From the NCBI GenBank assembly GCA_034509425.1, contig JAVTVJ010000342.1, forward strand, positions 1,054,001 through 1,118,000: DNA of 64,000 nt. The letters are read 5' to 3'. Source of the DNA: Eopsaltria australis (Eukaryota > Chordata > Aves > Passeriformes > Petroicidae). Below the pieces are notes generated by a model. That model was not told the DNA's origin. It saw only the letters and a program-made list of their open reading frames with translations, and made no database searches. The position numbers and the translations under genes were made by a program. Positions 1 through 13,600 of this stretch are shown here, one piece after another (position 1 is the first letter of the stretch; every line of letters begins with the position of its first letter).

Positions 1-3000
1 AGTGACTGGGAGCTGAGTACAATTTTCCTGCATGATGACAGTGTGATTCAGGTTCATTTGATCTGGCAGAGCTGGGGCTGGGTAAATGCAGCAGGTGAAA
101 ATATTGCTGAGCAGCCCAAAGCCAGCTCGATGGGACATTGTAAAAGCTGGGACTGTGACCTGCACCTTGGCCAGTGCTGCATCACTTTCACAAGCCATGA
201 GCTGCACTGCAGAACTCAGAACTTCATTCAGCGCATTGCAGAATTCGAGTGTTCTGTGCCAAGAGCTTTCTTCATTACACTCCCTCTTTTCTGAGAAGTT
301 TCACTTTATTTCGAGGAACGATCTCTGTTTATTAGATTATGCAAATAGGAGAGTCATTCTGTGCTTACCACAGAGCTTTCATCACAGTGTTCCAGTGACA
401 GAAGAGATTGTATCCTTTTGCTGAGGTGCCACCTTGGGCAATTTCTATTAAGCCAACACGTATTTTTATGAATAGTGAAAATGATAACATTTCTCGGTTT
501 TGAATGAATATAATATCAGTAGAAAAAAAATCATTACCTCTTTGCAAAGGAAGATGAAGTATTGTTGTGTCAGAGCTCTTTGAAGGAGCAGATTGAGAAC
601 AATGATCTGCTTGATGTGGTGTTTGTGTTTCCAAAAGCTTGAAAAGAGTCTTTTCACTGAAGACTTCTAAAGCATCCAGGCTGTTACAGAATAAGCATTT
701 GTAGAATAATGTCATCTAGATATCCATTGTGAATCAACAGGTTAATCCCCCCAGAGAGCTACAGTTATTACTGACCTGATTTCATTACTAGTGGAACTGA
801 CAGTTGTAACATTCACTGTGCCCATAACTGACCTGAAAAAATTACTGGAGTAGGAGAAAGTCTGAGTTATCCCAGAGTGTTGGAATGACACTGGTGCTGT
901 GAGTGCCAAGAGCTGTAGAAAATACCATGAAGGAACAGTACTATGCCAGATGAAACTCAAAACTGGGGGGAAACTGTCCTGACTAGCTGTATGTGTTGAT
1001 GGGTTTTAAATTAGCCATTGTTGCTCATGAAAGAGATTTTTGAATCATTTGGGGTAATTGTTAAAGTGTCAGCTCAATGCTTGGGTAACATGCCAATAGT
1101 ATAAGGTTAGGAGTTACTTGTGAGGAGACTAGGGAAGGCAATATGCCACTCCTGGAATGCACAGCTTGAACTCATCTGACATCCTCTCAAACATTTTGAG
1201 CAGCAAATCAGAGCAGCAACCTTTAACTCCTGCTTGTAACATAGACTTAATTATTTTTCTTGCCTCAATCAGTCTTACTAAATTATTTCTCCATTGTGTT
1301 ACAGTGAACATGCCAGCAGTGTTAGTAATGCATTACGTAAGGAGAAACAGTTGCAAGGATGTATTTTCATGTGTAATTGATATTACAAGACTGTCCAACC
1401 TCTTTTATTTCAGGTTTTCTTGTCATTATGAGCAGGAGGAGGAAGGTTTGTCAGCAGTATTATCTACCCAATGGCCTCGTGCATGCAGCAAATACTACAA
1501 TGAGCTGTGTTTTGCCTTCAAGGAGCTCTGGATGGTCTTTAGCTGCTATTTGGGACTGCTCAGTGTGTGATACTCTGAACACTCCTGGAAGGTGGGTTCT
1601 CCATCACCTGGTACATTGGTCAGGTTGATTTCCTCTTCCCCATCCATGGCTACAGCTAATTAAAAATGCCCCTGGTTTAGGACAGTGATGTCCTAGATCC
1701 TCCTGCCTGGCAGTCTGTCTTTCATGCTTTCAAAGTCACTGGGAGAAAACTAAACCCACTGAATTCCACAGCATTGTTTCTGCCCTTACCACAGGATTAA
1801 TATTTGGGTTTCTGATCAGTTAGAATTTAGCACTTCCTTAAGATACTTTAATACTGGCTTACAGCCAAGCATTTCTGTAAACAGCTCCAGCAAATCCATT
1901 AATCATTTCCAAAGTATAAAAGAGTAATGCAGCTAAGCTGAACTCTCCCTTTCTGTCTTCTGTACAGACTCAGCTCTCTTGGGGCTTCTGTACCTGGTGA
2001 CATTGAAACAAGGTGAAGATGGCTGGAGAGCTCCACTCTGGGAACCCCTCATTGCTTCTCTCAGAAAGATCCTCCCCAATCTGAGGTAAAAGATTAAAAA
2101 ACAGGAGAAAAAGTGAGTTTATACCAACAAGATGCAGTTATATGTGGGTTTAAATACATTCTTGATAGTGTTATTGCATAGTAGGTTTATATTTCCCATG
2201 TTTCTGCTTCATGCTTCTCTCTGTGGTGCATATTTGATGCTGGGAAGAATCAGGTGTTTCAAAGCAAAGGTAATACGGAGGGGATGGTATTTCTTGTGTG
2301 CCAGCCCCTCCAAAATCTCAGCACTGATCATGGAAAAGAAATTCTCTGAAAAGATGATACCAACCTCTGGAAGGGACACCATGACACAGGGGACACAAGG
2401 GAAAGCCCATTCACCTGAGAGACAGGGACAGGGTTTGGGTCCAAAGGTTGTAATGAATATAATGAAATGTAGAAATGAATCAGGGGAAGGTGGCTCTTTC
2501 CAGCTTGTGTTCCAATGAACATTCTTAGACTTGGGAAAATCCTCTACAAGAAGAGTATTCCAGTAAATAGTTTATATTTTAGGTCAGTTGTTGACTCCAG
2601 AGAAACCATCAATCCTCAGAGGTGGATGTACTGAGAGCAGGGGAGGAGGAGAGGAAGATGGGGGTGGATTCCTTCTCCTTAACTCGTTCCTGCTGGTGTG
2701 ACTAAGCCATGAGTGCTGTGTAGAGATGGATTAGGATCATTTAATGTTATTCCTGCTTGCAGCAATGCTGGAGGCAGATTAGTTCAGCCCCCTCTTGCCA
2801 GGGCATGTCTGCCAGTGCATGTAAGTGGTACCAGAACTGTTTGTGGATGACAGACAGTGGATTTGGGGATTGCTTTTTATCTGAAGATGTAAAATCTTCC
2901 ACGTTGGGGTTATGCAGTATGTGCCACTGTGAGTTTAAGCTTGGTTTCCATGCTGTTGGAAATAGTGGGTGAAGGTGAGTGCAATAAAATAGATAAATGT

Positions 3001-6000
3001 GGAGAAATGTTAAAAACAACCCCCAAGCTACAAACAATTAGAGTATTAAACTTAGGGAGGATTTAATTTCTGCTATTAATAGAGGGCTTACTTCAGTCCA
3101 AGTCATAAATACTGGAATTTAATAAATCAGTTGTGTCCACATCCTGCCCTTTCAGGAAGATGCCAGTTTGATATCTGCCTTATTCTTCAGGGTAGTAAAA
3201 AGGATGCAGCAGATAAGGATAGTGTTGCACAGATAAATTATTAGGAGCCCAATTGTAGAAGATTGTCACTAAAGTTTAAGGAACAGTTCAGATACCTAAT
3301 AATCCATTATATTGTATGTATTCATTACATGATAATTAACTTTCAATATGAAAGGTGGCCCTGAATTATATTTATCTAAAATGCTTCTTACAAGGTTTGT
3401 TTCTTACCAGGAATCTGTCTTCTCCTTTGCTTCTGTTTTCAAGAAATTCAAGCTTTTTTATTTTTTAAGGAAACAAGGCAGAAGAAAGAGAAAAATTATT
3501 CCTACTCCAGGCTGTTTCAGTTGAAATACATCTTTATTTCTTTAGTGAAGCAACTTTATGCAAATAAAAACTACCAGCACTATAGTATCCAAAATAAAGC
3601 AGCAAGCACTAAGTCAAGTAGGAAAGTTGTAAAACAGTGTTCCGTTGCTGAATGTTAAATATTCATACAAACACTGTAAAAACTTCAGGAAGACTTTATG
3701 GGGCCGTAGATGCACAGTGTAAAAATCATCTGAGCTCTGCTATGAAACCTCGCCAATTGTTCAACATATTCTTATCACTCCAAGATGAAAGTGAGTATCT
3801 TAAGGGAGGGGAGTACTTAAGCTGCTGCATCTGTGCAATTCATCTCTTGAACTGCACGTGTCCTGCTGCTTTCCCTGTTCCACCTTTGCACAGGCAGTGA
3901 TTGGGTGCACAGGACGTTGATGGCATCAATAAAATGTGTACAAACATCCATCAGGGAGGGGATGGAGGAGGAGTTGTTTCCCCCCTGTGTGCTGTTACTG
4001 CCCTGGCTCTGTGCCGTGTGTGTTTCGCTGCTCTGTGCCACAAGGAGAATTAAAGAATCTCTGCAACAGGCAAAAAAAAATTGCAATGCTGCCTGCAAAA
4101 TATGGGAGGAAAAGGAAGATTTAATCATCAGAGCAGAAAAAAGGGCTTAACATTAATCCATGGATTTTTCCCTGTATTAGTTTCTTTTTTTTTAATAGTT
4201 ATAGCGCATTAATAGAAAAGGCAGCTTTAAGAAAGACTCTAGTGGAAGAATTAATCAAATTAGAAATGTTTAAAGAGCTGGCCTTATCCTCTAATGGCCC
4301 AGTGTTCTGTGGCACTGTGTTTCTGTTGCTGGAAGTAGATTTGTCTGGTAATGAAGAGCAGGTAATGATTTGTTATCTGGTGGTTAAAATGCCTTGGGTG
4401 AGCATTGCTCCCAAAGCTTGAAGGAAGGAATTGTTGAAAAATGTTTTGTCAGATACAAGAACCTTTATGTGTTCAGATATGTTTTGGGCTTCTTCTCACT
4501 GAGTAATCTTTTATTCTGCAAATAGTCTCATTGAACTGTTCTACAGCAAAAAATCAGTAGGAGTGAGAGTGGCAGAACCAGACTCTGCAGCAGATGAACA
4601 AGATGTTAGAAATGAAAAATACCTGTTAATTAGTCCTAAGATCAAATTCTTTTAATCAAAATGTGTCTGCTCATGTCACCCTATGTGGGAAATGAGTGGG
4701 AGAGAGGACCAGCAATGGGAGGACCTGTAGCACCTTGATGTTTTTTGCCCCAGAATCAGATGGCAGATCCAGGTGGGCTGAGTTTACTGAATTACCTGCA
4801 ATCTGGATGCAAATAAAGAGAGATGTGGATTTTATAAGAAGGGTACTGTGGAAGCCTGAATTTCAGCAGAGATACTAAACTTCCCAAAACTTCAGGAAGT
4901 TTTGGTGAAACATCAGCTCAGGGTAGAAAATGTTCCAGAGAGAAATTGTGTGGGTGTGGTTCAAGCACAGTTTTTGCAGTACAGTCACTTAATGGGCTAT
5001 TTCTATAATCCAGTAACTGCTCTACTAGTTATTTTTAAGAGTTTGGTTTAGCTTTAAATAACCTGTGTAATTAATATTTTATTTTAAGAATTAAAATCAC
5101 ACCTTATATTTGTTATCCAGGACCTGAGTTACAGGCTGATATCTTTCCTCCATTTTTTGGGTTTGGTTCACACAGAAGTTCCTGTTGACAGAGAATAAAT
5201 GATCTTGTGGAAAAGATGTGCACTTGGGACCTGCAAGGTCTGTGCTTAGTTCTTAGCCCCGTGCCAGCATTCCTTGAAATCACTTAATCTGGATGTGTTT
5301 CCCATCTGTTCTGCTTTTCTAGATGCCAAGCCTTTGTGACCATGTTTGCATACAGATCAATGCAGGGGATCCCAAAGGCTGCTCAGAGCTGCCTGTTGAT
5401 GTTGAAATGTGCATGCCAGTGAAATTAATTCCTGGTTTATGTCTTTGAGTGATTAGATCTTAATTACATGCACGTGTATATCCTTCATTTGTAAGGAATT
5501 GTGGGCAACATTTACAAATGTGAGGAAGAACTGCTGAAACAAGCATGAGGGTTAAGAAGTTCAGCAAACTGAGCTAACAGGGGGCTTCTCACAGGGAGGA
5601 GCAGAGCAGAACAGTTTGGAGTCACCCACTTCAACTGTTTATGTCTTTGTGACTTTGCAGCTTCATTTTTCAGTCTCAATGGTCTGGTCAGGCACCACCC
5701 AGGGCTCTTCCTGAGTACAGGATGCTGAAATGCTGTGCTGAAAAATGCTGGATTGGAATGAAAGTGGTTAGTTATGTGTTAAAAATGATCATTCCTAGTA
5801 AGAAGGAGTCCCAAAGAGTTTGTTCTGGCAATTAAAAAGGTTGTAGTTACATTTTCCTGGTCTCATTAGAGAAAGAGGCATCTTTTGTCTGATGTAAATT
5901 GATAAAGCCCCAGTTCCATCTACTCTCTCACATAAGCTGAACATTCAAACTTGAGAATCTCGAGTATCATTGAATTAAACCCATGGACTGTTACTTGTAT

Positions 6001-7653
6001 TGCATGGGAGAAAGAAAATGATAGCCCAGAAATTTGTGTTGATATCCTGCTGTTGTGCTGGATTGACCCATCCCCAGTCCCTGCTTTTGAAAGCTGCCTC
6101 TGGTTCTAGATCATGCAGAAGCACAGAGCTCATCTGGCGTGGTAACTGCTGGCTTTAAAATCAGCTTTTCCTGGAACAGACATCCTGTGCTGCACAGCTT
6201 TACTTAAATCCAGTTTATTTGAAGGCAGATGGTATTTTAAATACCCTAAATAGGTACTTGTGCTTTGTGGTACGTGCACTTTTTGGCAAGTTGCCTTTCT
6301 GATCCATCATAAAAAGCTGTTGAAACAAATATTCATCAGTTTTGTGTCCCTCATGCCTGCAAAGATGTGGTTCATGTTTTTGTCATGGCTATCAGGGATT
6401 AGTGGCTACTAAAATTACTGGCCATAAAGTTACTATTAGAAATCTAAGCAAAAATGTGTAGACTGCTTATGCAATGGATCCCAGCTTCCTTCTCATTTGA
6501 TTTAAATTTCAGAAGCTCCTGGTAGCAGAGACACCTTCCCTGGGTATGCTCACTCTTATGTTGTGAGCTAAAAGAGCTGAATTTCATGCTAAAATAACTA
6601 AAACCTTTCACTCAGTTGTGTCCATTGCTTCCAGACTTTTGTACAAAGCCCTGTCTGTAGGTTCAGAGTGCAGTTCCCTTACAGGAATTGTCATTCTTTG
6701 AACTGGGATTTTTAGGTGCCATTCTGGAGAGGTTCACTGTGGCCTGGAGCACATCAGGGAGGGGATGTGGTGATGGACTGTGAATGGGATGGTGAGAGGC
6801 CAGAACTGAGCATTTCCTGAGGTTTCTCCTTGCTGTGGATCACTGCTGATCCTCAGAGGTGGTGGAATTTGGGAGGAATTCTCAGAAATACTGGTTTTTT
6901 ATCTTAAATATCAAGTGAGTCATCATGTGCCCTTCAAAAGAACCATGAAATGCTTTGACTCAGACTAAGAGATAAAGGCAAAATGTTGTGTGCAATTGTT
7001 TAATGGCAAAGGATTGGTCATGGGGGTAAATTGATGGTTTTTCTTCACTGACAAGCAATACAGATGATGTCATGGAAAGCAGCTTTGGTAAACAGCATTT
7101 ATCCTTGTTTATCAGTTCTCTGTGCTTAATGACAATTATTCATGCCAGCTAAATATTCATTAACAGATTTGAAAATGTGCTTGGTGCTGTAAATGAATTG
7201 ACAACTATTAAAATTATATATATATTAATGATTTCATTTTTCAAGTGCAAGGAACAGTGGTCTGAATATACTTCAAAAACATGACAGGCCCTTAAAATAA
7301 ACTTGCTTCAGATGTTTTTCATCCCAGGATCTCACAGTTAATACACTGAACCTCACAGCTTACATGCTGACCCTTAATGAGCTTTGGAAATTATTCATTT
7401 TGAAATGTAGGGAGCTTGCTGTGAACATGGTATTAAAAGTGGGACAGGTTTTTCTCCAAACTTCTCAGCCTCTGTGTGAGGAGCCCAGTTTAGTTTTCCA
7501 GGTGCTTTGAAAATACCAGCCCACTGCATACTGAGTCAGTTACATTTATTTACATCTGCATTTAAATATTTGCTGTTGTTTCAAAGGTATTAGCTAGAGT
7601 GTTCTGTGTAGGTGGAGCCAGGTTCTGGCTGTTCTGAATTGGTGTTTGTGAAT
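1..7653. other. Unique non-coding sequence
   Basis: I see no gene, RNA or recognisable transposon here. Open frames are short (137 codons at most) and their translations show no domain, motif or signal I know. The sequence is AT-rich with ordinary poly-A and poly-T runs. It contains three exact ATGCAAAT octamers (339-346, 3558-3565, 4807-4814). A purine-rich stretch lies near 2,638-2,668. The AT-rich stretch around 7,130-7,250 could be conserved non-coding DNA, but that is a guess from its texture. Confidence 0.6.
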
Positions 7654-7699
7654 ATATTTGTGGATAATATTTTATTATATTTGCGGATAATATTTTATT
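7654..7699. repeat. 23-bp tandem duplication
   Basis: Two adjacent 23-base units, 7654-7676 and 7677-7699, both read ATATTTG(T/C)GGATAATATTTTATT-like sequence and differ at one position (T in the first unit, C in the second). The single difference points to a fairly recent local duplication, for example replication slippage. It lies in AT-rich unique DNA with no gene around it. Confidence 0.9.
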
Positions 7700-10600
7700 C
7701 TACCAAGTGCAACATTATTGATGCCCAAATCCCGATGGGTGCCTGGAGATATCCACAGAGTTTAGAAGTACAGTCTTGTAGTTTAATTATCATTTGGGAA
7801 GATAGGATAAATTAATTTTAAATCGCTGGCATTTTGAAGCTTAATATTTTCTAGGATATTTTTCTTCTGTCTTCAGTTTTAGCTTAGAGGCCAAATTAAA
7901 ATGAGCCAGCACCTCTCAGGTTTTGAAGTTGTTTCGAACAAATTTTGATTAGTGAAAATGTCTGATGTTTTTAGGGATAGAATTGGACAAATGCGACTTG
8001 TGGGTACCTCTGGAAATGCTTAAGTGAAGTAAATTCAAATATTCATTTGCATGGAAAGATCACACCATTTTTTCCTAGGTAAAATTGTGTGAAGAGCAGT
8101 AGAGATTTTACATCCATAGGAAGGAGCACTCATCTTCACAGGAAGGTTTCTACTGTCAAGTTGTTGTCATTTTCCAGAATGCCTTCAAAAGCAGAGAATT
8201 TTCTATCAGAAAATAAAAAATAAAAAATAACTTCCTTCTAATTTCCTAGCAGAGGTTATTTAAGGCTTTTAATATTAAGGTATCTTAAAAATCTGATGAC
8301 AGGTGTATGTTTTGTGTTCTCTTTCCATGGCCGAGAGCCCCGTGCTCTGGAATTCCTGATGGAGAGCATGTCTGTGTGTCTGTCACTTGCACAGAGTTGT
8401 CGGCCTGTCTTTTATAAGAAATTCAGATTTTAATCCTTTTTCAGGAGTTTTTTTAAGTATTCAGAGGGCCTTATTGACAGGGCAAATCAAAACAAGTATC
8501 CAGTCAGGAAATTTCCCTAAAGCAAAGCTTGTTTTGGCTGTCAGTCTTTCCTCCCTTCATAGCTGTTCATTTATTATTTAGCAAGACACGTGATGGGGTT
8601 GTTTTAAAGCAACCAGTTTTAAAAAGAAGCCACAAAATTACCCTCTTGGTGAAAGTTTATTTCTAAGAGTTACCAGGGGATTTACTGCACATTGTCAGCA
8701 TTCTGTACTAATTATTGAACATATCCTTAGATCTTCCAGAACTAGGCCTTGAGTTTTGAGTGCAACAAAAGAAAATAATTTATCAAGATTATCTTTAAAT
8801 GAAGAGTGATACTTTATTATTAGAAAATGCAATGTTCTGTGTTGAACCATTTACCCACCTGAGACCCTGTGAGTTATTTTCAAGTGGGCTCAGAATCATT
8901 CACTACGTTAGATTGCCATGAGGAATTAGTAGAAAGGCAGTGATTTCCCACATAATTATTCTCCAGTAGAGGTGCCACAGCTGTGTAGCAGCTATTCATG
9001 AGGTTTCTTTTCTTTCAGAGAGCTCTGCTTATCTGCCTTGGCTGATTTTCCAAGACTGTCAGCCTTTCTAGTCTTTGGAAAGGTGCTCAGAGTGCTGCCA
9101 CTAACAGAGCTGTGCTGAATCAGGGGATGCTTTAGTGATTAATAGAAGGAACTTTCTGATCAATGGGGAGTCTCTGAGCCTTTGCTTCCCAAGCAGAATA
9201 AATTCATTCTGTGTCTTGAAGATGCTTTGGTGGTCTGGAGACTTTGAGAAAAAAAAAAATCAGTGTGTTACTGTTAGAGCAACAGGACAGCAGATAAAAT
9301 CCTTTAACAACAATGCAGAATGCAAAGAAAAAAACCCCTTAATCTGGAGTAAAATATGCAGAGGAAGCACTATGTCAGAAAGTAGTCATGCAGTTAAAAA
9401 AGTGTGCACAGAATTGTTTCACTGTGATGTTCCTCTGGAGGGCTGCAAGCTGTGACATCGTGTCCTTGCAGTTCTGCTGTGCTAGGAAAACCTAGTGAGA
9501 ATGGACCCCTCCTTTACACCTCTGTCCAGTGCTGCTTGGAAATCCATCAGACTTGGATGGGAATCCTGTCCTCATCTCTGTGGCTATTCTCAGCTCTGTT
9601 CTCTGCATTCTGTTCCCCACAAATGCTTGTAGAGATTTATCTTGCATTTGTGTGTATGTTGATCCCAGCTTGCACAAAAATCTCACAGATTTGATGGGGT
9701 TTTTATAGAGTATTTTGTTCAGTTTGCTCTTTTCAGGATGAAATGGTAAGGAAGACCCTCAAATGCAGGTGATTCAGATACTCAGTTATTCTGTGGTAAT
9801 TGTCAACTTTTCAGCTGAATGATCAAGGTTGACTCTTGAAATATTTCAAGCAGTAAAACTGTTTCCCATTGGGATAACTCTGTGCTCTCTATGCATCAGG
9901 ACAATATTGTTCCTTAGGGTTTGGCCAGACAGAACACCTTTCCTCCTGTTACCTGACTGCCAGTGTAAAAGTGTGATTTTTAAGTGTTGTAAAGTCCAGC
10001 TCCTGTTCAGCCCCTGAGCTACTGCAGTGCTGGAGAGCTGGAGTCTCTTGAAAGGCTTTTATTCCTGGCTTTTCTTCAACTTCTCAGCATCTAAACTTCA
10101 TCCTGCAGTTTTTATGCCAGTCATGAGTGCACTGGATGAGAAAACAGAAATGGATAAAGAAACAGAGCTCCCATGTGTGGCTGTAGTTGGACACACACGT
10201 GAGTGGATCCACTCTGGCAGTCAGGATGGCTTCATTATCTGTGTGCCTACACCTCTGCAGAATGGCAGGGGAAAGTTTAGCCAAGAAGAATTCTAGAGAT
10301 ACTGCTTCATATTGCAGAACTGCTCAGCAATTAGCCCAAATCCTTGGTAATTACAGAAAAGCCAGGTTGGGTGTCTCGAGGATGTAGGCATATGTATGTA
10401 CATGTGAGCAGACATAGCCACAGAATATTTTACAGGTGCTGTTTCTATCCAAATTCTGCTGGTAACAGCACCCTTATAAATTAAAATAACTCCCATTGCT
10501 TTGTTCTGTTTGCAAGAGGAGATGAAACAGAGGTTCTGGAAGCTGCCCTGCATGTCTGGTCTCTGCCCAGCAGGGAAACTGGGCTGTTCACATCCAGATT

Positions 10601-13600
10601 TACAGACTGTGGTGAAGCTGCTCCACTGTGTCTCTGTTTCTCTTCCTGCAGTGGGAATCAGGGCAGAGTGGAAGCTGTGTAGGTGGGCACTTCTGACTTG
10701 AAGTGCCCTCTTATTTTTCATTTATTGAGCTTCTTTGAAATGGAACCACACAGGTTCCATACCCGCTTTCCATCCCAAGAGCCAGAAACACTTAAATTGG
10801 AATTAAAGATATAAATGCTATGAACTTTTTTTTTTTTCATAGCTGGATGAAAAATCTGCTTGTCCTGTGAATCATCAAGAAATGAACCTCAAACTGGGGT
10901 CTGTGTCTGGTGAATCAAAGATGAGTCTGAGCTAATTAAAAGGTTATAGCTTGACTTCAATATTGGTGGTTTCCAGCTGGATAAAAGCCTGAGTGGATTT
11001 TGTTCTTATTTGTTCAGAAGTCTGTTGAGGCTGAGTGTGCTGGTGGATAATTGCAGGTATTCCCCCCATTACCTGTAGCTGCTGGGAGCACTCAGTGATT
11101 TGGATGAATTGGGTTTTTTAATGCTCATGCACTGAGGGTTTATGTCTCTAATGAGTGCTGTGTGAGCAGTGCTTTACTTATCCTAAGAAATGAATATTGC
11201 TGTTTTATTTTATTTGTAAAAATCATTATCCTTGAGACTACTAAGGGACTTGAGAGGTTAATGTAACCAGGACGATGAGAAATAAACACTCATTTTTAAT
11301 GCCATAAGGCAAATATTAGTAATAGTTGTCCTTTCACAAGACACAAGGGTAGACTTTAGATTTTCTAGCACTCCTACATTCTAAAACAGGACCAAATATG
11401 CTCATTTTTAACTCTGACATTTGCCCTCCTGTGATTACTAATACCACAACTGTGCTGGTCTGTCATCATGCACTGTGTGTTATTCAGAGGCAAAACAGGC
11501 CTCCAAATCTTCTTTCCTGCAATGGAATTGACCTTCTCATTAGTTGGAAATAACACTGTGATAGGTGATCAATATTTGGTTGAAATGCCAGCATCTCATC
11601 TTGGCCATTACTCATCCTTATTTCTGAAAAACACTCAGACTAAAAGCAAAATGTTTAGATGCAGCTGTGTGTGGCAAATCTGCCCTTGTACATACAAATT
11701 ACATGTACACAAGTGTTATTTTGGAGGTACAAATTGCAGATTTGGGTCTCTGATGCTCTCTGTGTGTCAGGCTGACCTTAGACTCCAGCCCCTGTATCAG
11801 AATGTGAAACAGCTGCCCTGAGAGCTGCCAGGATTCCCTGCTGCCAGGGGCTTGCTTAGGATTGCTGCTGGGACCATTATGAAACAATTCAATGGCAGTT
11901 TGGTTTGGGTTTTTTGGTTGGTTTGTTTTTTATTTATAATTTTTCTGTAGAGGCTCAGTAGAAAAATCACCTTGCACTTTTAAAACTGCATCAGATAAAA
12001 ATTGATTCACACATTGACTGTTACTCCAAATTGTGATGTCAGTTCATTTTTGGCATCTTAAAAAGCACCTTCCCCTGCCCTTTTTCTGTAAAGCTCAATT
12101 CAGGTCTGCTTGAGCTGTAATCACACCAAAGGTTTTGTGAGTGTGGAAGCCCCTCTGTCACTTATCTCCAATGGGGAAGTGCAAATTCTGTGTCCAGACT
12201 GCAGACCCTTCCTTATAGTACTGCTTACCCTCTCTTCAAATTGGATTCCCTTTAGATTTTTTGGCTTTCTCTCTTAATCTTACATTTCTTGACTTTAAAA
12301 AAAAAAATTCAATAGAAATGCAAAAAAATACCAGTTGTTTCCAGAGGACTCTAAAAGAGTGTTCCTTCTATCCTGTCTGCAGAAACAAATGGTCAAGACA
12401 GTTTGATGTCTGAAAAGGGTTTTCTTTCACACTTAAAAAAAAAAAAATCTTAAGTGTTTTCTTATCATGGTTCATGTATCATATTCACAGCTCAGGCCTG
12501 AGAGCTGCACAATCAAATCTGGGTCTGGGTCTGCTTGTGAAAAGTTCATCCTGAGGTTCCAATGCTGGTTTATCCTTCTGTTAAAAGTCCTTTTGACTCT
12601 TGTGCTATTGTTGCTCATTTCATTTAAAATGGAGAATTTTATTTTGAGGAAACCCTTGTGAACAAAATATTTGTACCAATATCTTGTGCTGAGTTGCTGT
12701 TCTTAGCCTGTGCTCTGTGGAGGTTAGGTGGATGTGTGAAGATACAAATTGCCTCTTTGGAGAGGCAGTATTTTCCTCCCAATATTACTAGAATTTACCT
12801 GTTTCTGTCATCCTTTAGCTTCAGACTCAGTTGTTTCCCCTGTATATTCCTTTGGCAATTCTCCATTGGTTTAGTTGTGAGGTGAGGGGGTTTTTGTACA
12901 GGGAGAATGGAGTGATCATGTTCTGTTTCTCTGGGAGTTTTTAACATTTCAGTCAAGGGTATCTGGTTAACTGGATTTCATCTGTGAAAGAATTTGGAAA
13001 AGAAACTCCATGTATAGAACAGTTTAGCTACTTTTTTTTTTTTTAAGTAGTCCAGTGTCTCATTAATGATTAGGAAATATCTGCTTGTCAGTGATCCATT
13101 ATACCTGTGTATTTTTACACTAAAGTAAAAGTAGATACTCTAAGATTGAGCTGCTACTTTCAAATTTATCAAAGGTGGCCTTTTGTTTCTAGGCAAGCTT
13201 GCTCAATTAGTCTCTCAGCAATTTTATAGAGCAGAGAAGTATGCACATTTTTCTCAATACTCAGAAGAGCAAAGGAGGTGTAATATCAAACATTAATCTA
13301 CATTGGTGGCGGATGATGTTGCTTCTTCTGGTGCCTTATTCTCACCATTAGAGTGCAGTTTTTGCAGAAACTGAATATGACTCCTATTTTGACAGAAATA
13401 TTAAACTTATCCCTTTCCTTGGAACATATTTTTCTGGTGATGAGGAGGGGGAAAATGCTGGAGCTGCCCTGTAAACGTAACTGAAAGCTTCCACACAAAG
13501 TCCAGATGTTGTATTAAAGACATTGAGTACAAATGTGTGTGTTACAAAGGTGATGCTGTGGATTTTTGTGTACAGTGGATTTTTGTGTTGAGCTCTCTCA

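Noticed and set aside
10027..10296. 89-codon frame with a charged central stretch resembling a soluble protein
   Set aside because: No family recognised. The charge pattern alone is not evidence of coding.
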